A stretch of 64,000 nucleotides of DNA, from contig NZ_LT607412.1 in the NCBI RefSeq assembly GCF_900091455.1, forward strand, positions 1,798,001 to 1,862,000. Reading direction: 5' to 3'. The notes beneath the pieces were generated by a model. It had not been told where the DNA came from. It saw only the letters and a list, made by a program, of their open reading frames with translations, and ran no database searches. Positions within the stretch are counted from its first letter, which is position 1; each line of letters starts with the position of its first letter. Made by a program: the position numbers and the translations under genes. Positions 46,310 through 55,903 of this stretch are shown one piece after another. Source of the stretch: Micromonospora coriariae (GTDB lineage Bacteria; Actinomycetota; Actinomycetes; Mycobacteriales; Micromonosporaceae).

Positions 46310-47296
46310 TCAACCGCGAGCCGCCGCGGCCTTCATGTCCCGCTTCAGCTCCTGCGGCAGCGAGAAGGTGAGCCGCTCGTTGGCGGTGGTGATCTCCTCG
46401 ACGTCGGCGAAACCGCGCGCGGCCAGGTGGTCCAGCACCTCCAGCACCAGGTCCTCCGGGACGCTTGCGCCGGAAGACACGCCGACCGTACGCGCGTCGG
46501 CCAGCCAGGCGTCGTCGATCTCGTGGGCGAAGTCGACCAGGTGACCGGCGCGGGCGCCGGCGTCCAGGGCCACCTCGACCAGCCGGACCGAGTTGGAGGA
46601 GTTCGTCGAGCCGACGACGATCACCACGTCGCACTCCGGGGCGATCTCCTTGACCACGTGCTGCCGGTTGGAGGTCGCGTAGCAGATGTCGTCGCTGGGC
46701 GGGGACTGAAGCAGCGGCAGCCGCTGCTTGAGCCGGGCGACCGTCTCCAACGTCTCGTCCACCGAGAGCGTGGTCTGGGAGAGCCAGACGACCTTCTCCG
46801 GGTCGCGAACGGTGATCTTGTCGACGCCGTCCGGCCCGTCCACCAGCTGGATGTGGGCGGGAGCCTCGCCGGCGGTGCCGACGACCTCCTCGTGCCCCTC
46901 GTGACCGATCAGCAGGATGTCGTAGTCCTCGGCGGCGAACCGCTTCGCCTCCTGGTGCACCTTCGTGACCAGCGGGCAGGTCGCGTCGATCGCCTTCAGC
47001 GAGCGCGCCTTCGCCTGCTCGTAGACCTCGGGGGCCACCCCGTGCGCGGAGAAGATGACGGTGGCGCCCTCCGGCACTTCCTCGTTCTCCTCCACGAAGA
47101 TCGCGCCCTGCGCCTCCAGGGTCTGCACGACGTGCTTGTTGTGCACGATCTGCTTGCGGACGTAGATCGGGGCGCCGTAGAGCTTCAGCGCCTCCTCGAC
47201 GGTCTGCACCGCGCGGTCGACGCCCGCGCAGTAGCCACGGGGCTTGGCCAGGAGCACGCGCTTACCGGTCTGGGGGGTCGCCTGAGCCTCGGTCAC
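46310..47296 (-). CDS. ispH: 4-hydroxy-3-methylbut-2-enyl diphosphate reductase
   Basis: A 328-residue iron-sulfur enzyme for the last step of the MEP pathway, giving IPP and DMAPP. The three cluster cysteines are in [11 protein letters not shown] near 22, [11 protein letters not shown] near 106 and [10 protein letters not shown] near 205; the substrate-binding SSNS (TNSSNSVRL) and [10 protein letters not shown] loops are intact. I chose GTG 47296 (VTEAQATPQ) because TACGAT lies six bases upstream; an ATG ten codons earlier lies upstream of that box. It shares a 185-bp divergent region with xseA. Confidence 0.96.
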   Translation of the reverse strand: MTEAQATPQTGKRVLLAKPRGYCAGVDRAVQTVEEALKLYGAPIYVRKQIVHNKHVVQTLEAQGAIFVEENEEVPEGATVIFSAHGVAPEVYEQAKARSLKAIDATCPLVTKVHQEAKRFAAEDYDILLIGHEGHEEVVGTAGEAPAHIQLVDGPDGVDKITVRDPEKVVWLSQTTLSVDETLETVARLKQRLPLLQSPPSDDICYATSNRQHVVKEIAPECDVVIVVGSTNSSNSVRLVEVALDAGARAGHLVDFAHEIDDAWLADARTVGVSSGASVPEDLVLEVLDHLAARGFADVEEITTANERLTFSLPQELKRDMKAAAARG

Positions 47297-47302
47297 CCGT
47301 CC

Positions 47303-47308
47303 ATCGTA
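47303..47308 (-). promoter_or_regulatory. -10 box of leaderless ispH transcript
   Basis: Minus-strand TACGAT, six bases, then GTG 47296. Confidence 0.6.
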
Positions 47309-47388
47309 CGTGTCCGATTTCCCCACCGCCCCGCCCGCAACCCCACCCCCCTGCCCGTCCCCGGTCCCCCCAGGCCCGAGATCCGCCG

Positions 47389-47449
47389 GTTGATCATGAA
47401 GTTATTGCTGCGACACGTCGACACGGAGGGCAGTAACTTCATGATCAAC
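47389..47449. repeat. Dispersed palindromic repeat GATCATGAAGTT, copy 2
   Basis: The left arm GTTGATCATGAAGTTATTG (47389-47407) is complementary to the right arm (47431-47449) at 18 of 19 positions around a 23-base spacer. It shares the 16-mer GATCATGAAGTTATTG with the copy at 29550. It lies between the divergent ispH and xseA genes, just upstream of the xseA promoter. Confidence 0.85.
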
Positions 47450-47469
47450 GGGTCGGGTGGGGTGGGTCG

Positions 47470-47475
47470 TACTGT
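47470..47475 (+). promoter_or_regulatory. -10 box of leaderless xseA transcript
   Basis: TACTGT, six bases, then GTG 47482. No Shine-Dalgarno. Confidence 0.6.
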
Positions 47476-47481
47476 GGGCGG

Positions 47482-48696
47482 GTGAGTGACGGGGCGCGGA
47501 GCAGCGCGGAGGAGCCGTGGCCGGTCCGGGTGGTCAGCCAGAAGGTGGGCGCCTGGATCGCGAAGCTCGGCTGGGTGTGGGTGGACGGGCAGGTGGCGCA
47601 GATCAGCCGTCGACCCGGGGCCAGCACCGTCTTCCTCACCCTGCGTGACCCGTCGGCAGACCTGAGCCTGACCGTCACCACCAACCGGGACGTACTGGAC
47701 GCCGGTGCGCCCGAGTTGCGCGAAGGCGCCCGGGTGGTGCTGCACGCCAAACCGGAGTTCTACGCCGCCCGGGGCACGCTGAGCCTGCGTGCCGACGAGA
47801 TCCGCCAGGTGGGGCTGGGTGAGCTGCTGGCCCGGCTGGAGAAGCTCAAGAAGCTGCTCGCCGCCGAGGGGCTGTTCGACCGGGCCCGCAAACGCCGACT
47901 GCCGTTCCTGCCCGGCCGCATCGGGCTGATCACCGGCCGGGCGTCGGCCGCCGAGCGGGACGTGCTGACCAACGCACGCCGGCGCTGGCCGGCGGTGGAC
48001 TTCCGTACCGTGAACGTGGCCGTGCAGGGCCCGTCCGCGGTGCCGCAGATCATCGACGCGCTCAAGGTGCTGGACGCCGACCCCAGCATCGACGTGATCA
48101 TCATTGCCCGGGGTGGCGGCGGCATCGAGGACCTGCTGCCCTTCTCCGACGAGGCGCTCTGCCGCGCGGTGTTCGGCTGCCGTACCCCGGTGGTCAGCGC
48201 GATCGGTCACGAGACGGACGCGCCGCTGATCGACTACGTCGCCGACGTCCGCGCGTCCACCCCGACCGACGCGGCCAAGCGGGTGGTCCCCGACCTCACC
48301 GAGGAGGTACGCCTCATCGGTCAGGCCCGGCACCGCCTCGAACGCGCGGTGCGCAACCTGGTCGACCGGGAGTCCCACCGGCTCGACGGGCTGCGCTCCC
48401 GTCCGGTGCTGGCCCGGCCCCAGGTGATGGTGGAACAGCGGGCGACCGACCTGGGTGCGCTGCGTCAGCGGGCCGGACGGTGCCTGGCCCACCGCCTGGC
48501 CGCGGCCGACGACGAGCTGCGACACACCCTGGCCCGGCTACGCGCCCTCTCGCCCGCCGCCACCCTCGACCGGGGGTACGCGATCGTGCAGCGCGCGGAC
48601 GGCCATGTGGTCCGCGCCGCGGCCGACGTCGGCAAGGGCGACCCGCTGCGCGTCCGCCTGGCCGACGGTGAGCTGGCCGCCACGGTGGACGGCTGA
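47482..48696 (+). CDS. xseA: Exodeoxyribonuclease VII large subunit
   Basis: A 404-residue subunit. The N-terminal OB-fold (residues about 10-110) is followed by the nuclease domain with [23 protein letters not shown] near 150, [22 protein letters not shown] near 205 and [28 protein letters not shown] near 240, then a C-terminal helical region ending in a [21 protein letters not shown] barrel. It degrades single-stranded DNA with XseB. xseB follows 37 bp downstream. Confidence 0.95.
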   Translation: MSDGARSSAEEPWPVRVVSQKVGAWIAKLGWVWVDGQVAQISRRPGASTVFLTLRDPSADLSLTVTTNRDVLDAGAPELREGARVVLHAKPEFYAARGTLSLRADEIRQVGLGELLARLEKLKKLLAAEGLFDRARKRRLPFLPGRIGLITGRASAAERDVLTNARRRWPAVDFRTVNVAVQGPSAVPQIIDALKVLDADPSIDVIIIARGGGGIEDLLPFSDEALCRAVFGCRTPVVSAIGHETDAPLIDYVADVRASTPTDAAKRVVPDLTEEVRLIGQARHRLERAVRNLVDRESHRLDGLRSRPVLARPQVMVEQRATDLGALRQRAGRCLAHRLAAADDELRHTLARLRALSPAATLDRGYAIVQRADGHVVRAAADVGKGDPLRVRLADGELAATVDG

Positions 48697-48733
48697 GTGG
48701 CGGGGCGCGGCGACCGGAGGGTGGTGTGCTGAG

Positions 48734-48964
48734 ATGGACGCGATGACTGACGACACGAAGGCCGGGCCGGACGAACGGCTCAGCTACGAGCAGGCCCGTG
48801 CCGAGCTGGCCTCGGTGGTCGAGCGGTTGGAGGCCGGCGGCACGTCCCTGGAGGAGTCGCTGGCGCTCTGGGAGCGCGGCGAGGCGTTGGCGGTGATCTG
48901 CCAGCGGTGGCTGGACGGCGCCCGGGCGCGGATCGAAGCCGCCCGGCAGGAGCCCGCCTCCTGA
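48734..48964 (+). CDS. xseB: Exodeoxyribonuclease VII small subunit
   Basis: A 76-residue protein with the family core [21 protein letters not shown] and [15 protein letters not shown], a helical hairpin that wraps the XseA coiled coil. ATG 48734 is preceded by GGAGGG about 12 bases upstream; ATG 48743 three codons later is the alternative start and also fits. It follows xseA on the same strand, as in most bacteria. Confidence 0.95.
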   Translation: MDAMTDDTKAGPDERLSYEQARAELASVVERLEAGGTSLEESLALWERGEALAVICQRWLDGARARIEAARQEPAS

Positions 48965-48969
48965 CCGCC

Positions 48970-48995
48970 GGTGGGGCGACCGGAGCCGCCCCACC
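48970..48995. terminator. Bidirectional terminator between xseB and a lipoprotein gene
   Basis: A nine-bp perfect stem, GGTGGGGCG (48970-48978) with CGCCCCACC (48987-48995), lies between the stops at 48964 and 49008. Confidence 0.75.
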
Positions 48996-49007
48996 CGCGT
49001 ACGACAG

Positions 49008-49859
49008 TCAGTTGAACAGGCTGTACAGCTCGGCTGGCGCCTCGACGACCTGGTTCGCCGGCGGCTTCTGCGCGGCGGTGGCGGCACCGTAGTCGGAGTA
49101 CGTCATCCGGATCTCCTGGGCCGCGGTCTGCCCGGCGGCCGGGAGTTGCAGCACCAACTCGCTGAGCCGGCCCTGCGGATCCACCTTCGCGGTGAACGGA
49201 ACCGTCTTCGCCTGCGTGCCCAGCGCGGCGATCGTGGCGGCGTTCAGCGAGCCGGCCTCGGCCGCCTTGGTGACGTCGATGGTGCCAGCGTACGTGCCGG
49301 TGCCGGTGCTGCGGACCTCGGTGATGCCCTGGGTCAGCACGGCGCTGCCGGCCGGGTCGACCTTCTCGAAGTCGAAGCCGAGGCTCCGGTTGCCCTTGAT
49401 CCGGGCCTGGTCGAGGTGCTGGTACTTGCCGAGGTTGAGCTGCTTGATGGCGGGCAGGCTGTCGGCGGTGGGGCCGGCCAGCTCCAGCTTCACCCAGCTG
49501 TCCGGCTTGAAGTGGATCACGTCGAGCTTCATGGCCAGGTCGGACGAGGGACCGCCGATGGCGATCTTCATGGCCGCGCTCTGACTCGGCTGGTGCACCT
49601 GGCCCTCGGCAGTGGAACCGGCGCCGGCGAGGGTGAAGCGGAAGTTGCCGTTGCTGATCTCCCTGGTGGAGTCGAGCAGGGCCTGCTTGGCGTCGCCCGC
49701 CACGGGCGAGCCGGACGGGCTCGGCGCGCCGGACGCGCTCACCGTCGGGGACGCGGTCGATCCGGCGGTAGAGGTCCCGCTGCTGTCGCAGGCGGCCAGG
49801 CCGGGCGTGAACAGGGCGGCGGCCACCAGGCCGGCACTGAGTCGTCGTCGAACAGTCAT
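49008..49859 (-). CDS. LppX/LprAFG-type lipoprotein
   Basis: A 283-residue lipoprotein: signal peptide MTVRRRLSAGLVAAALFTPG, lipobox LAAC near 24, a Ser/Gly/Thr linker to about 55, and a half-barrel domain typical of LppX/LprG proteins (NFRFTLAGAGSTAEGQVHQ, KPDSWVKLEL, GTYAGTIDVTKA). Mycobacterial members carry lipids across the periplasm. The family here may carry polyprenyl or glycolipid ligands, but no ligand is evident. ATG 49859 has GGGAG six bases upstream. A 219-bp gap upstream holds its promoter region. Confidence 0.85.
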   Translation of the reverse strand: MTVRRRLSAGLVAAALFTPGLAACDSSGTSTAGSTASPTVSASGAPSPSGSPVAGDAKQALLDSTREISNGNFRFTLAGAGSTAEGQVHQPSQSAAMKIAIGGPSSDLAMKLDVIHFKPDSWVKLELAGPTADSLPAIKQLNLGKYQHLDQARIKGNRSLGFDFEKVDPAGSAVLTQGITEVRSTGTGTYAGTIDVTKAAEAGSLNAATIAALGTQAKTVPFTAKVDPQGRLSELVLQLPAAGQTAAQEIRMTYSDYGAATAAQKPPANQVVEAPAELYSLFN

Positions 49860-50078
49860 ACGTGTCTCCCAAGGGGGTCACCCGACGACCAGGACGGCGC
49901 CGGAAACCGGGCGACGCAGCAGCACCCTCGGCTGCGCCGCGCGACCCGGGCCGTACGCGCGCCCGGATCACTCCCTCTCTGTTCCCTGTCGACCGGTCGG
50001 ACAATCACCCTTCTGTCCGGTTGCCCGGGCCAGGACGGCGCCGGTGGGACCGCGGGCGGCGCGAGGCCACCCCGCCCG

Positions 50079-50855
50079 TCAACGCAGCGAGCCGGCGAGT
50101 TGGCGCAGTTCGTTGTCCCGGGCATCACCGATGATCAGCACCGTCCGGGCCGGCTCCAACAGCACCAGCGCCTGCTGGTTGCCCCGCGCGGTGTAGCGCT
50201 GCCAGGTGCGTCCGGCCAGCTCCGTCGGGCCCTGCGGCTGGCCCTGGTCGGTCAGCTCGGCCGGGAGCAGCCGCTCCGCCGGCACGCTGCTCTGCACCAG
50301 CTGCACGCCGCGACCCTCCGGGGTGAGGTACCCGATGCGCAGATTCGCGCCGTCCTCGACGGTCTGGAAGCGGGCGCTTACCGTGCGCCAGCCGGAGCTG
50401 AGCCCCTGCGGCCGGCTCACCGGGAAGGCGTTCGCCGACTGGGCCTGTTCGATCGCCGGCGCCGGATCGACAGTGGTGGGCTCGTCGCCGCCGAGGAATC
50501 CCCGGTAGAAGGCCAACAGCAGCGCGATCGGGATCAGCAGCACCAGCAGCGAGATCGCCATGTCCTTCGGCGACCGCTCGGATTTCACGGATTCCGTCCG
50601 CGGCGGCGGCGCGGGCCGCTCGCCGGTCTCCGCCGCGACGTCGATTCCGGCGGCGGAGCCGTCCCGGACCTGCTCGTCCATCGGTGGTGTGGCGGCCGGA
50701 CCCGACGCGACCAGGGCCGGCTCGTCGGCCGGCGGCGGCGTCCGGTCGGTCGCGGCCTGCTGAGCACCGGAACCGGCGGGGAGGTCCGCCGGCGGCTGGC
50801 CGCCGGGCGGCGTGGGGTCGTCGGGTACGCGGTCGGCTGGCTGTGCGGGTTCCAC
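50079..50855 (-). CDS. DUF4245 membrane-anchored protein
   Basis: A 258-residue protein with a Pro/Ala-rich cytoplasmic region of about 95 residues, one transmembrane helix (DMAISLLVLLIPIALLLAFYRGF near 100-115) and a C-terminal DUF4245 domain with WRTVSARFQTVEDGANLRIGYLTPEG and TWQRYTARGNQQALVLL. The family is found next to glpX and xseAB in actinobacteria and has no assigned function. The start is GTG 50855. It is divergent from glpX with 159 bp between. Confidence 0.85.
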   Translation of the reverse strand: MEPAQPADRVPDDPTPPGGQPPADLPAGSGAQQAATDRTPPPADEPALVASGPAATPPMDEQVRDGSAAGIDVAAETGERPAPPPRTESVKSERSPKDMAISLLVLLIPIALLLAFYRGFLGGDEPTTVDPAPAIEQAQSANAFPVSRPQGLSSGWRTVSARFQTVEDGANLRIGYLTPEGRGVQLVQSSVPAERLLPAELTDQGQPQGPTELAGRTWQRYTARGNQQALVLLEPARTVLIIGDARDNELRQLAGSLR

Positions 50856-51014
50856 CCCGCCATCTTCGCAGCCGCCCGACCGGCGGTATCCGGCCCATCA
50901 CCGCCCCGCGCCGACGCCGGGTCAGCCATCGTGTGAGGATCAGCGACAAAGCCGGCAGCGGGAGGCGTCCCGCCGTCGGTCCACCCCGCACCGTCGCGAG
51001 GAGGAGCAGCCGTC

Positions 51015-52046
51015 ATGACGAACACCAGGACGCGGATCCCACAGGATCTCGACCGTAACCTTGCCCTCGACCTGGTCCGGGTCACCGAGGCCGCGGCGAT
51101 GGCCGCCGGCCGTTGGGTCGGCCGGGGCGACAAGGAGGGCGGCGACGGGGCCGCCGTCGACGCCATGCGCAAGCTGATCAACTCGATCCAGATGCGCGGC
51201 GTCGTGGTGATCGGCGAGGGCGAGAAGGACAACGCCCCGATGCTCTTCAACGGTGAACAGGTCGGCGACGGCACGGGTCCGGAGGTGGACGTCGCGGTCG
51301 ACCCCGTCGACGGCACCACGCTGATGAGCAAGGGCATGCCGAACGCGCTGGCTGTGCTCGCCGTCTCCGAGCGCGGCGCGATGTTCGACCCGAGCGCCGT
51401 CTTCTACATGGAGAAGCTCGCCGTCGGGCCGGCGTACGCCGACGTGATCGACATCAACGCCGGGGTGGCCGACAACCTGCGCCGGATCGCCAAGGTCAAG
51501 GGCACCGACGTGTCCGAGGTGACGGTCTGTGTGCTGGACCGCAGCCGCCACGCCGACCTGGTCACCCAGATCCGGCGCACCGGGGCGGGCATCCGGTTCA
51601 TCTCCGACGGGGACATCGCCGGCTCCATCGCGGCGGCGCGGGGCGAGTCGGACGTCGACGTGCTGATGGGCATCGGTGGCACCCCCGAGGGCATCATCTC
51701 CGCCTGCGCGCTGAAGTGCATGGGCGGGGCGATGCAGGCCAAGCTCTGGCCGCGCGACGACGAGGAGCGGGAGAAGGCGCTCGCCGCCGGGCACGACCTG
51801 GACCGGGTGCTGGGCACCGACGACCTGGTCACCGGGGACAACTGCTTCTTCGTGGCGACCGGTGTCACCTCCGGGGATCTGCTGCGCGGGGTGCGCTACC
51901 GGGCCGGCGGCGCGTACACCCAGTCGATCGTGATGCGGTCGAAGAGCGGCACCATCCGCGTGATCGACTCGTACCACCGGCTGGAGAAGCTGGCGCTCTA
52001 CTCCGCGGTCGACTTCGACGGTCGTCCACTGGCCGAGCAGGAGTGA
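51015..52046 (+). CDS. glpX: Class II fructose-1,6-bisphosphatase
   Basis: A 343-residue GlpX-type enzyme for gluconeogenesis. Metal-binding [11 protein letters not shown] near 75 and the phosphatase signature [17 protein letters not shown] near 96 are present, with [13 protein letters not shown] near 215 and the C-terminal TKSGTIR-like segment ([15 protein letters not shown]). It is the usual actinobacterial FBPase. ATG 51015 has a textbook GAGGAGGAG ribosome-binding site. The next gene overlaps by GTGA. Confidence 0.96.
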   Translation: MTNTRTRIPQDLDRNLALDLVRVTEAAAMAAGRWVGRGDKEGGDGAAVDAMRKLINSIQMRGVVVIGEGEKDNAPMLFNGEQVGDGTGPEVDVAVDPVDGTTLMSKGMPNALAVLAVSERGAMFDPSAVFYMEKLAVGPAYADVIDINAGVADNLRRIAKVKGTDVSEVTVCVLDRSRHADLVTQIRRTGAGIRFISDGDIAGSIAAARGESDVDVLMGIGGTPEGIISACALKCMGGAMQAKLWPRDDEEREKALAAGHDLDRVLGTDDLVTGDNCFFVATGVTSGDLLRGVRYRAGGAYTQSIVMRSKSGTIRVIDSYHRLEKLALYSAVDFDGRPLAEQE

Positions 52047-53014
52047 GCGTCACCGGCACGGCGACGCCGCAGACCTTGTCAGCCACCCGCCGGATCACCG
52101 GTGTCGCGCTGGCGTCGGTCTCCGGGCTCGCGGTGGCGGTGCAGTCTCGGATCAACGGCGAGCTGGGGGTACGCCTGGCCGACGGCTTCGCCGCCGCGGT
52201 GATCTCGTTCGGCGTCGGCCTGCTGGTGCTGCTGGTGCTGGTGCCCGCCACCCCCGGCGGGCGGCGGGGGCTGCGCGCGGTGCGGTCGGCCCTCACTTCG
52301 GGCACGCTGCGGCCCTGGCAGTGCCTCGGCGGGGTGTGCGGAGCGTTCCTGGTGGCCACCCAGGGGTTGACCATCGGTTCGTTGGGCGTGGCGGTCTTCA
52401 CCGTGGCGGTGGTCGCCGGGCAGACCGGCAGCAGCCTCGCGGTGGACCGGGCGGGGATCGGGCCGATGGGCCGGCAGCCGGTCACCCGGCAGCGGTTGGC
52501 CGGTGCGGTGCTCACCGTACTGGCGGTCGGCCTGGCGGTCGGCGACCGGTTCGGTGACCCGGGCGCGCTGGCGCTGGCCCTGCTGCCGATGCTCGCCGGG
52601 GTGGGCATCGCGTGGCAGCAGGCGGTCAACGGCCGGGTCCGGGCGGCGGCCGACAGCGCCCTGACCGCCACTCTGGTCAACTTCGGCGTGGGTACGGTCG
52701 CCCTGCTCGTCGCGTTCGCGGTCGACACCGCGGTACGCGGCTGGCCGGCCGGCCAGCTGCCGACCGAGCCGTGGCTCTACCTGGGTGGCCCGATCGGCAT
52801 CGTGTTCATCGCGATCGCCGCGGCGATCGTGCGCTTCACCGGTGTGCTGCTGCTCGGCCTGGCCACCATCGCCGGTCAGATCGTGGGGGCCGTCCTGTTG
52901 GACCTGCTGCTGCCCACCGCGGCGTCGCACCCGGGCGCGAACACCCTGCTCGGGGCCGCGCTGACAATGGTGGCCGTGCTGATCGCGGCGCTCGCACCGC
53001 CCGCCCGCCGCTGA
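52043..53014 (+). CDS. DMT-family (DUF606/YdcZ-type) transporter
   Basis: A 323-residue protein with ten hydrophobic helices, beginning [17 protein letters not shown]. Two five-helix halves each start with a QSRINGEL or WQQAVNGRV motif, typical of the DUF606/YdcZ branch of the drug/metabolite transporter superfamily; both halves are fused here. The substrate is unknown. GTG 52043 overlaps the glpX stop by GTGA, so it is coupled to glpX, perhaps only by position. Confidence 0.85.
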   Translation: MSVTGTATPQTLSATRRITGVALASVSGLAVAVQSRINGELGVRLADGFAAAVISFGVGLLVLLVLVPATPGGRRGLRAVRSALTSGTLRPWQCLGGVCGAFLVATQGLTIGSLGVAVFTVAVVAGQTGSSLAVDRAGIGPMGRQPVTRQRLAGAVLTVLAVGLAVGDRFGDPGALALALLPMLAGVGIAWQQAVNGRVRAAADSALTATLVNFGVGTVALLVAFAVDTAVRGWPAGQLPTEPWLYLGGPIGIVFIAIAAAIVRFTGVLLLGLATIAGQIVGAVLLDLLLPTAASHPGANTLLGAALTMVAVLIAALAPPARR

Positions 53015-53049
53015 GCCGGACCGCTCTCGCGGCGGGTGACGGGCGGGGT

Positions 53050-53967
53050 TCAGCCGTGCAGTGCCTCGACGATCTCCTTCAGGGCGCGGTCCAGGGGGGT
53101 CGGCTCGACGCCGAGGGTGGCCGTGGTGGTGGTCGAGTCCATCAGGAACGGGCTGTCGAACTGGTAGGCGGTCTCCCGCAGCTCGCGGATGAACGGGCTG
53201 GTCAGGCCGCCCAGCCACAACACCGGGTAGGGCATCCGGATCAGCTTCGGCGTGGGCGCGCCGGCCAGCGCCGCCGCCCGGGTGGCCAGCTCGCGCATCG
53301 GTGCGGCCGGCGAACTGGGCACGTGCCAGGCCCGCCCCCAGGCCCGCTCTTCGGCGGCTGCCGCGACGAGGGTACGGGCGACGTCGGCGATGTACGTCCA
53401 GGTGTGCGGGGCGTCCCAGTTGACGGGCAGGAAGACCCGCTGCCCGGCGAGCACCCGGGGTAGCACCATCATCGCCAGCGAGGTGCCGCCGACGCCGATG
53501 TAGTCCGAGCCGCGGACCTCGGTGACCCGGACCCGGCCGGCCCGGTGGGCGGCGAGCGCGTCGGCCCACATCCGATTGCGTACCTGTCCCTTGGTGCCGG
53601 TCGCGTTCGGCGGGGTCTGCTCGGTCATCGGGCCGTCGACGGGTCCGTACCCGTAGAGGTTGCCGACCGTGGCGAGCACCGCGCCGGTCCGCTCGGCGGC
53701 GGCGAGCAGCGCGCCGGCCAGCGGCGGCCAGTCGATGGGCCAGCGGTGGTAGGCCGGGTTCGCGCAGTTGTACAGCGCCCGCGCGCCGTCGGTCAGCACG
53801 CTGAGCCGGTCGGCGTCGGCGGCGTCGGCGGCGATCCGTTCGATGGCGGGGTGCTCCGGCCCGGCGCCTCGGCGGCTGATCACCCGGACCTGTTCACCTC
53901 GTTCGGCGAGAAGAAGTGCGGTCGCTGTGCCGACCGGGCCGGTGCCGACGATCACGTGCAGGGCCAT
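53050..53967 (-). CDS. NAD-dependent epimerase/dehydratase family protein
   Basis: A 305-residue short-chain-dehydrogenase-type protein with the Rossmann motif GTGPVGTATALLLAERG at residues 8-24. The extended-SDR Tyr-x-x-x-Lys is not in its standard place, and the sequence is closer to atypical NmrA/ChvD-like members (YNCANPAYHRWPIDWPPL near 70-90). A role in sugar modification is not supported by the neighbours. ATG 53967 has GGAG nearby. Divergent TetR gene and two palindromes in between suggest TetR control. Confidence 0.85.
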   Translation of the reverse strand: MALHVIVGTGPVGTATALLLAERGEQVRVISRRGAGPEHPAIERIAADAADADRLSVLTDGARALYNCANPAYHRWPIDWPPLAGALLAAAERTGAVLATVGNLYGYGPVDGPMTEQTPPNATGTKGQVRNRMWADALAAHRAGRVRVTEVRGSDYIGVGGTSLAMMVLPRVLAGQRVFLPVNWDAPHTWTYIADVARTLVAAAAEERAWGRAWHVPSSPAAPMRELATRAAALAGAPTPKLIRMPYPVLWLGGLTSPFIRELRETAYQFDSPFLMDSTTTTATLGVEPTPLDRALKEIVEALHG

Positions 53968-53997
53968 GGGAACTCCTCCGAAGCGGGGATCCGAAAC

Positions 53998-54012
53998 GAG
54001 AGCGGTGCTCTC
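53998..54012. promoter_or_regulatory. Palindromic operator candidate 1, epimerase/TetR region
   Basis: GAGAGC-GGT-GCTCTC is a perfect inverted repeat 31 bases upstream of the epimerase start. The same AGAGC/GCTCT half-sites recur at 54054-54066. Confidence 0.65.
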
Positions 54013-54053
54013 TGCTACTCACCCAGCATGGCCCGCCACCGCGGCAATAGTCA

Positions 54054-54066
54054 AGAGCAGCGCTCT
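54054..54066. promoter_or_regulatory. Palindromic operator candidate 2, epimerase/TetR region
   Basis: AGAGC-AGC-GCTCT, the second copy of the half-site pair, lies directly before the TetR -35 box (54072) and overlaps the likely -35 region of the epimerase promoter (minus-strand TTGACT at 54055-54050). Confidence 0.65.
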
Positions 54067-54071
54067 CTTTT

Positions 54072-54100
54072 TTGATTGGTGCTTCCACGCGTGGCAGACT
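54072..54100 (+). promoter_or_regulatory. tetR promoter, leaderless
   Basis: -35 TTGATT (54072-54077), a 17-base spacer, -10 CAGACT (54095-54100), then six bases to ATG 54107. The -10 has C instead of T at position one. Confidence 0.55.
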
Positions 54101-54106
54101 GACCCC

Positions 54107-54802
54107 ATGCCCGCTTCCTCGATCCGCGCCCGGGTCCGCGCGGAGATGCTCGACGAGATCAAGGCAGTGGCCCGCCGGCACCTCGCCACCGACGGCGCGA
54201 ACCTCTCGCTGCGGGCGGTGGCCCGGGACATGGGCATGGTCTCGTCGGCGATCTACCGCTACTTCCCGAGCCGGGACGACCTGCTCACCACACTGATCAT
54301 CGAGTCGTACGACGCGCTCGGCGACGCGGTGGAAGACGCCGCCGCCGCGCCCGACCGGCTCGACCTCCGCGCCCGCTGGCAGGCGGCCTGCCGGGCGGCC
54401 CGGGCCTGGGCGCTGGCCCACCCCGCCGAGTACGCGCTGCTCTACGGCAGCCCGGTCCCCGGGTACGCCGCTCCTCAGGACACCGTCCTACCGGCCCAGC
54501 GCCCCCCACTGGCCCTGGTCGGCATCCTGCGCGACGGCCTGGCTGACGGGCGGCTCACCGTCCCCGCCGACGACCTGCCGACGCGGCTGCACGACGACCT
54601 GACCGAACTGGCCGACATGTTCTTTCCCGGCATGCCACCCGCTCTGCTGGCCCGGGGCATGGCTGGCTGGACCCAGCTCTTCGGGCTGATCAGCTTCGAG
54701 CTGTTCGGCCGGTTGAACGGGACCGTCACGCACCGGGACGCGTACTTCGACCACCAGGTCGGGTTGCTGGCCGACCTGATCGGCCTGCCCCGGCCGGAGT
54801 GA
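54107..54802 (+). CDS. TetR family regulator
   Basis: A 231-residue TetR repressor. The N-terminal HTH is at about 10-58 (RARVRAEMLDEIKAVARRHLA, NLSLRAVARDMGMVSSAIYRYFPSRDDLLTTL). The rest is the ligand domain, with HPAEYALLYGSPVPGY near 105 and WTQLFGLISFELFG near 190, the latter typical of the TetR_C_13-like group with WHG-type signatures. It is divergent from an epimerase and flanked by two palindromes with the same half-sites, so it most likely controls that gene and itself. ATG 54107. Confidence 0.93.
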   Translation: MPASSIRARVRAEMLDEIKAVARRHLATDGANLSLRAVARDMGMVSSAIYRYFPSRDDLLTTLIIESYDALGDAVEDAAAAPDRLDLRARWQAACRAARAWALAHPAEYALLYGSPVPGYAAPQDTVLPAQRPPLALVGILRDGLADGRLTVPADDLPTRLHDDLTELADMFFPGMPPALLARGMAGWTQLFGLISFELFGRLNGTVTHRDAYFDHQVGLLADLIGLPRPE

Positions 54803-54829
54803 ACGACCGGCCCGCTGCCGGCACCGCGG

Positions 54830-55798
54830 TCAGCCCGCGTCGGAGGAGTGCCCGGGGAACAGGTGGGCGCTCGGGTCGATGGCCACCGCCGCGTTGTTGA
54901 CCGCCGTCGCGGCCTCGCCGAAGCCGGTCGCGATCAGCCGGACCTTGCCCGGATACTCGGTGATGTCACCGGCCGCGAAGACCCGGGGCAGGTTCGTCGC
55001 CATGGCGCTGTCCACCAGGATGTGCCGGCGGTCCAGCCGCAGCCCCCACTCGGCGAGCGGGCCCAGGTCGGCGGTGAAGCCGAGCGCGGCCACCACGGTG
55101 TCCACCGGCAGCGTCTCGGTCGCGCCACCACGAACGGTCACCTCGGCGCCGGTGACCGTGGACTCTCCGAACAGCCGGGTCACCTCGGCGTTGACCACCA
55201 CCCGCACCGGCAGCGACAGCACCCGGGCGACGGTCGAGGCGTGCGCCCGGAACTTCTCCCGCCGGTGCACCAGGGTCACCGAGCGGGCCAGCGGTTGCAG
55301 CGTCAACGCCCAGTCGAACGCGGAGTCGCCGCCACCGACGATCAGCACGTCCCGGTCGGCCAGCTCGGTTGGCTCGGGTACGAAGTAGACGATGCCGGCG
55401 CCGGGCGCGCTGTCGGCGCAGGGCAGCGGCCGAGGGCTGAAGCTGCCCAGCCCGCCGGTGATCACCACCGCGCCGCAGCCGAGCTGCTCGCCACCGGCCA
55501 GCCCGAGCACCGGGCGCTCCTCGGCGTACGAGAGCTTCTCGGCCCGGGTGCCGAGCAGGTAGTGCGGGCCGAACGGGGCGGCCTGAGCCACCAGGTTGGC
55601 GACCAGGTCGCGGCCCTTGACGGCGGGGAAACCGGCCACGTCGAGGATCAGCTTCTCCGGGTACATCGCGGTGACCTGACCGCCCGGCTCCGGAAGCGCG
55701 TCGATGACCGCCACCGACAGCCCTCGGAACCCGGCGTAGTACGCGGCGAAGAGGCCGGCCGGACCGGCCCCGATCACGGCAACATCGACCTCACGCAT
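54830..55798 (-). CDS. Ferredoxin-NADP reductase type 2 (YumC-like)
   Basis: A 322-residue flavoprotein of the thioredoxin-reductase fold without the CxxC redox pair. FAD-binding GAGPAGLFAAYYAG is at 10-23, PEPGGQVTAMYPEKLILDVAG near 41-61, NADPH-binding VGGGDSAFDWALTL near 160, and VFAAGDITEYPGK near 280. The absence of the active-site cysteines and the start motif point to ferredoxin/flavodoxin-NADP reductase, not thioredoxin reductase. ATG 55798 (MREVDVAVIG) gives the normal family start. Confidence 0.88.
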   Translation of the reverse strand: MREVDVAVIGAGPAGLFAAYYAGFRGLSVAVIDALPEPGGQVTAMYPEKLILDVAGFPAVKGRDLVANLVAQAAPFGPHYLLGTRAEKLSYAEERPVLGLAGGEQLGCGAVVITGGLGSFSPRPLPCADSAPGAGIVYFVPEPTELADRDVLIVGGGDSAFDWALTLQPLARSVTLVHRREKFRAHASTVARVLSLPVRVVVNAEVTRLFGESTVTGAEVTVRGGATETLPVDTVVAALGFTADLGPLAEWGLRLDRRHILVDSAMATNLPRVFAAGDITEYPGKVRLIATGFGEAATAVNNAAVAIDPSAHLFPGHSSDAG

Positions 55799-55903
55799 GG
55801 CGTACCGTCGCTTTCCGCTCACGGATCAACGCTTGCTGATCACGACGGTAGGCGGGTGGCAGCGGTCCGGCAAGCACGTCCCAGAGGCGCGCCGAGGAAC
55901 CGG

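Noticed and set aside
49889..50044. Fifteen-base direct repeat CCAGGACGGCGCCGG at 49889 and 50030, with CGGACA/TGTCCG between
   Set aside because: The bases are all G/C-rich and could recur by chance; no gene boundary or promoter box lines up with it.
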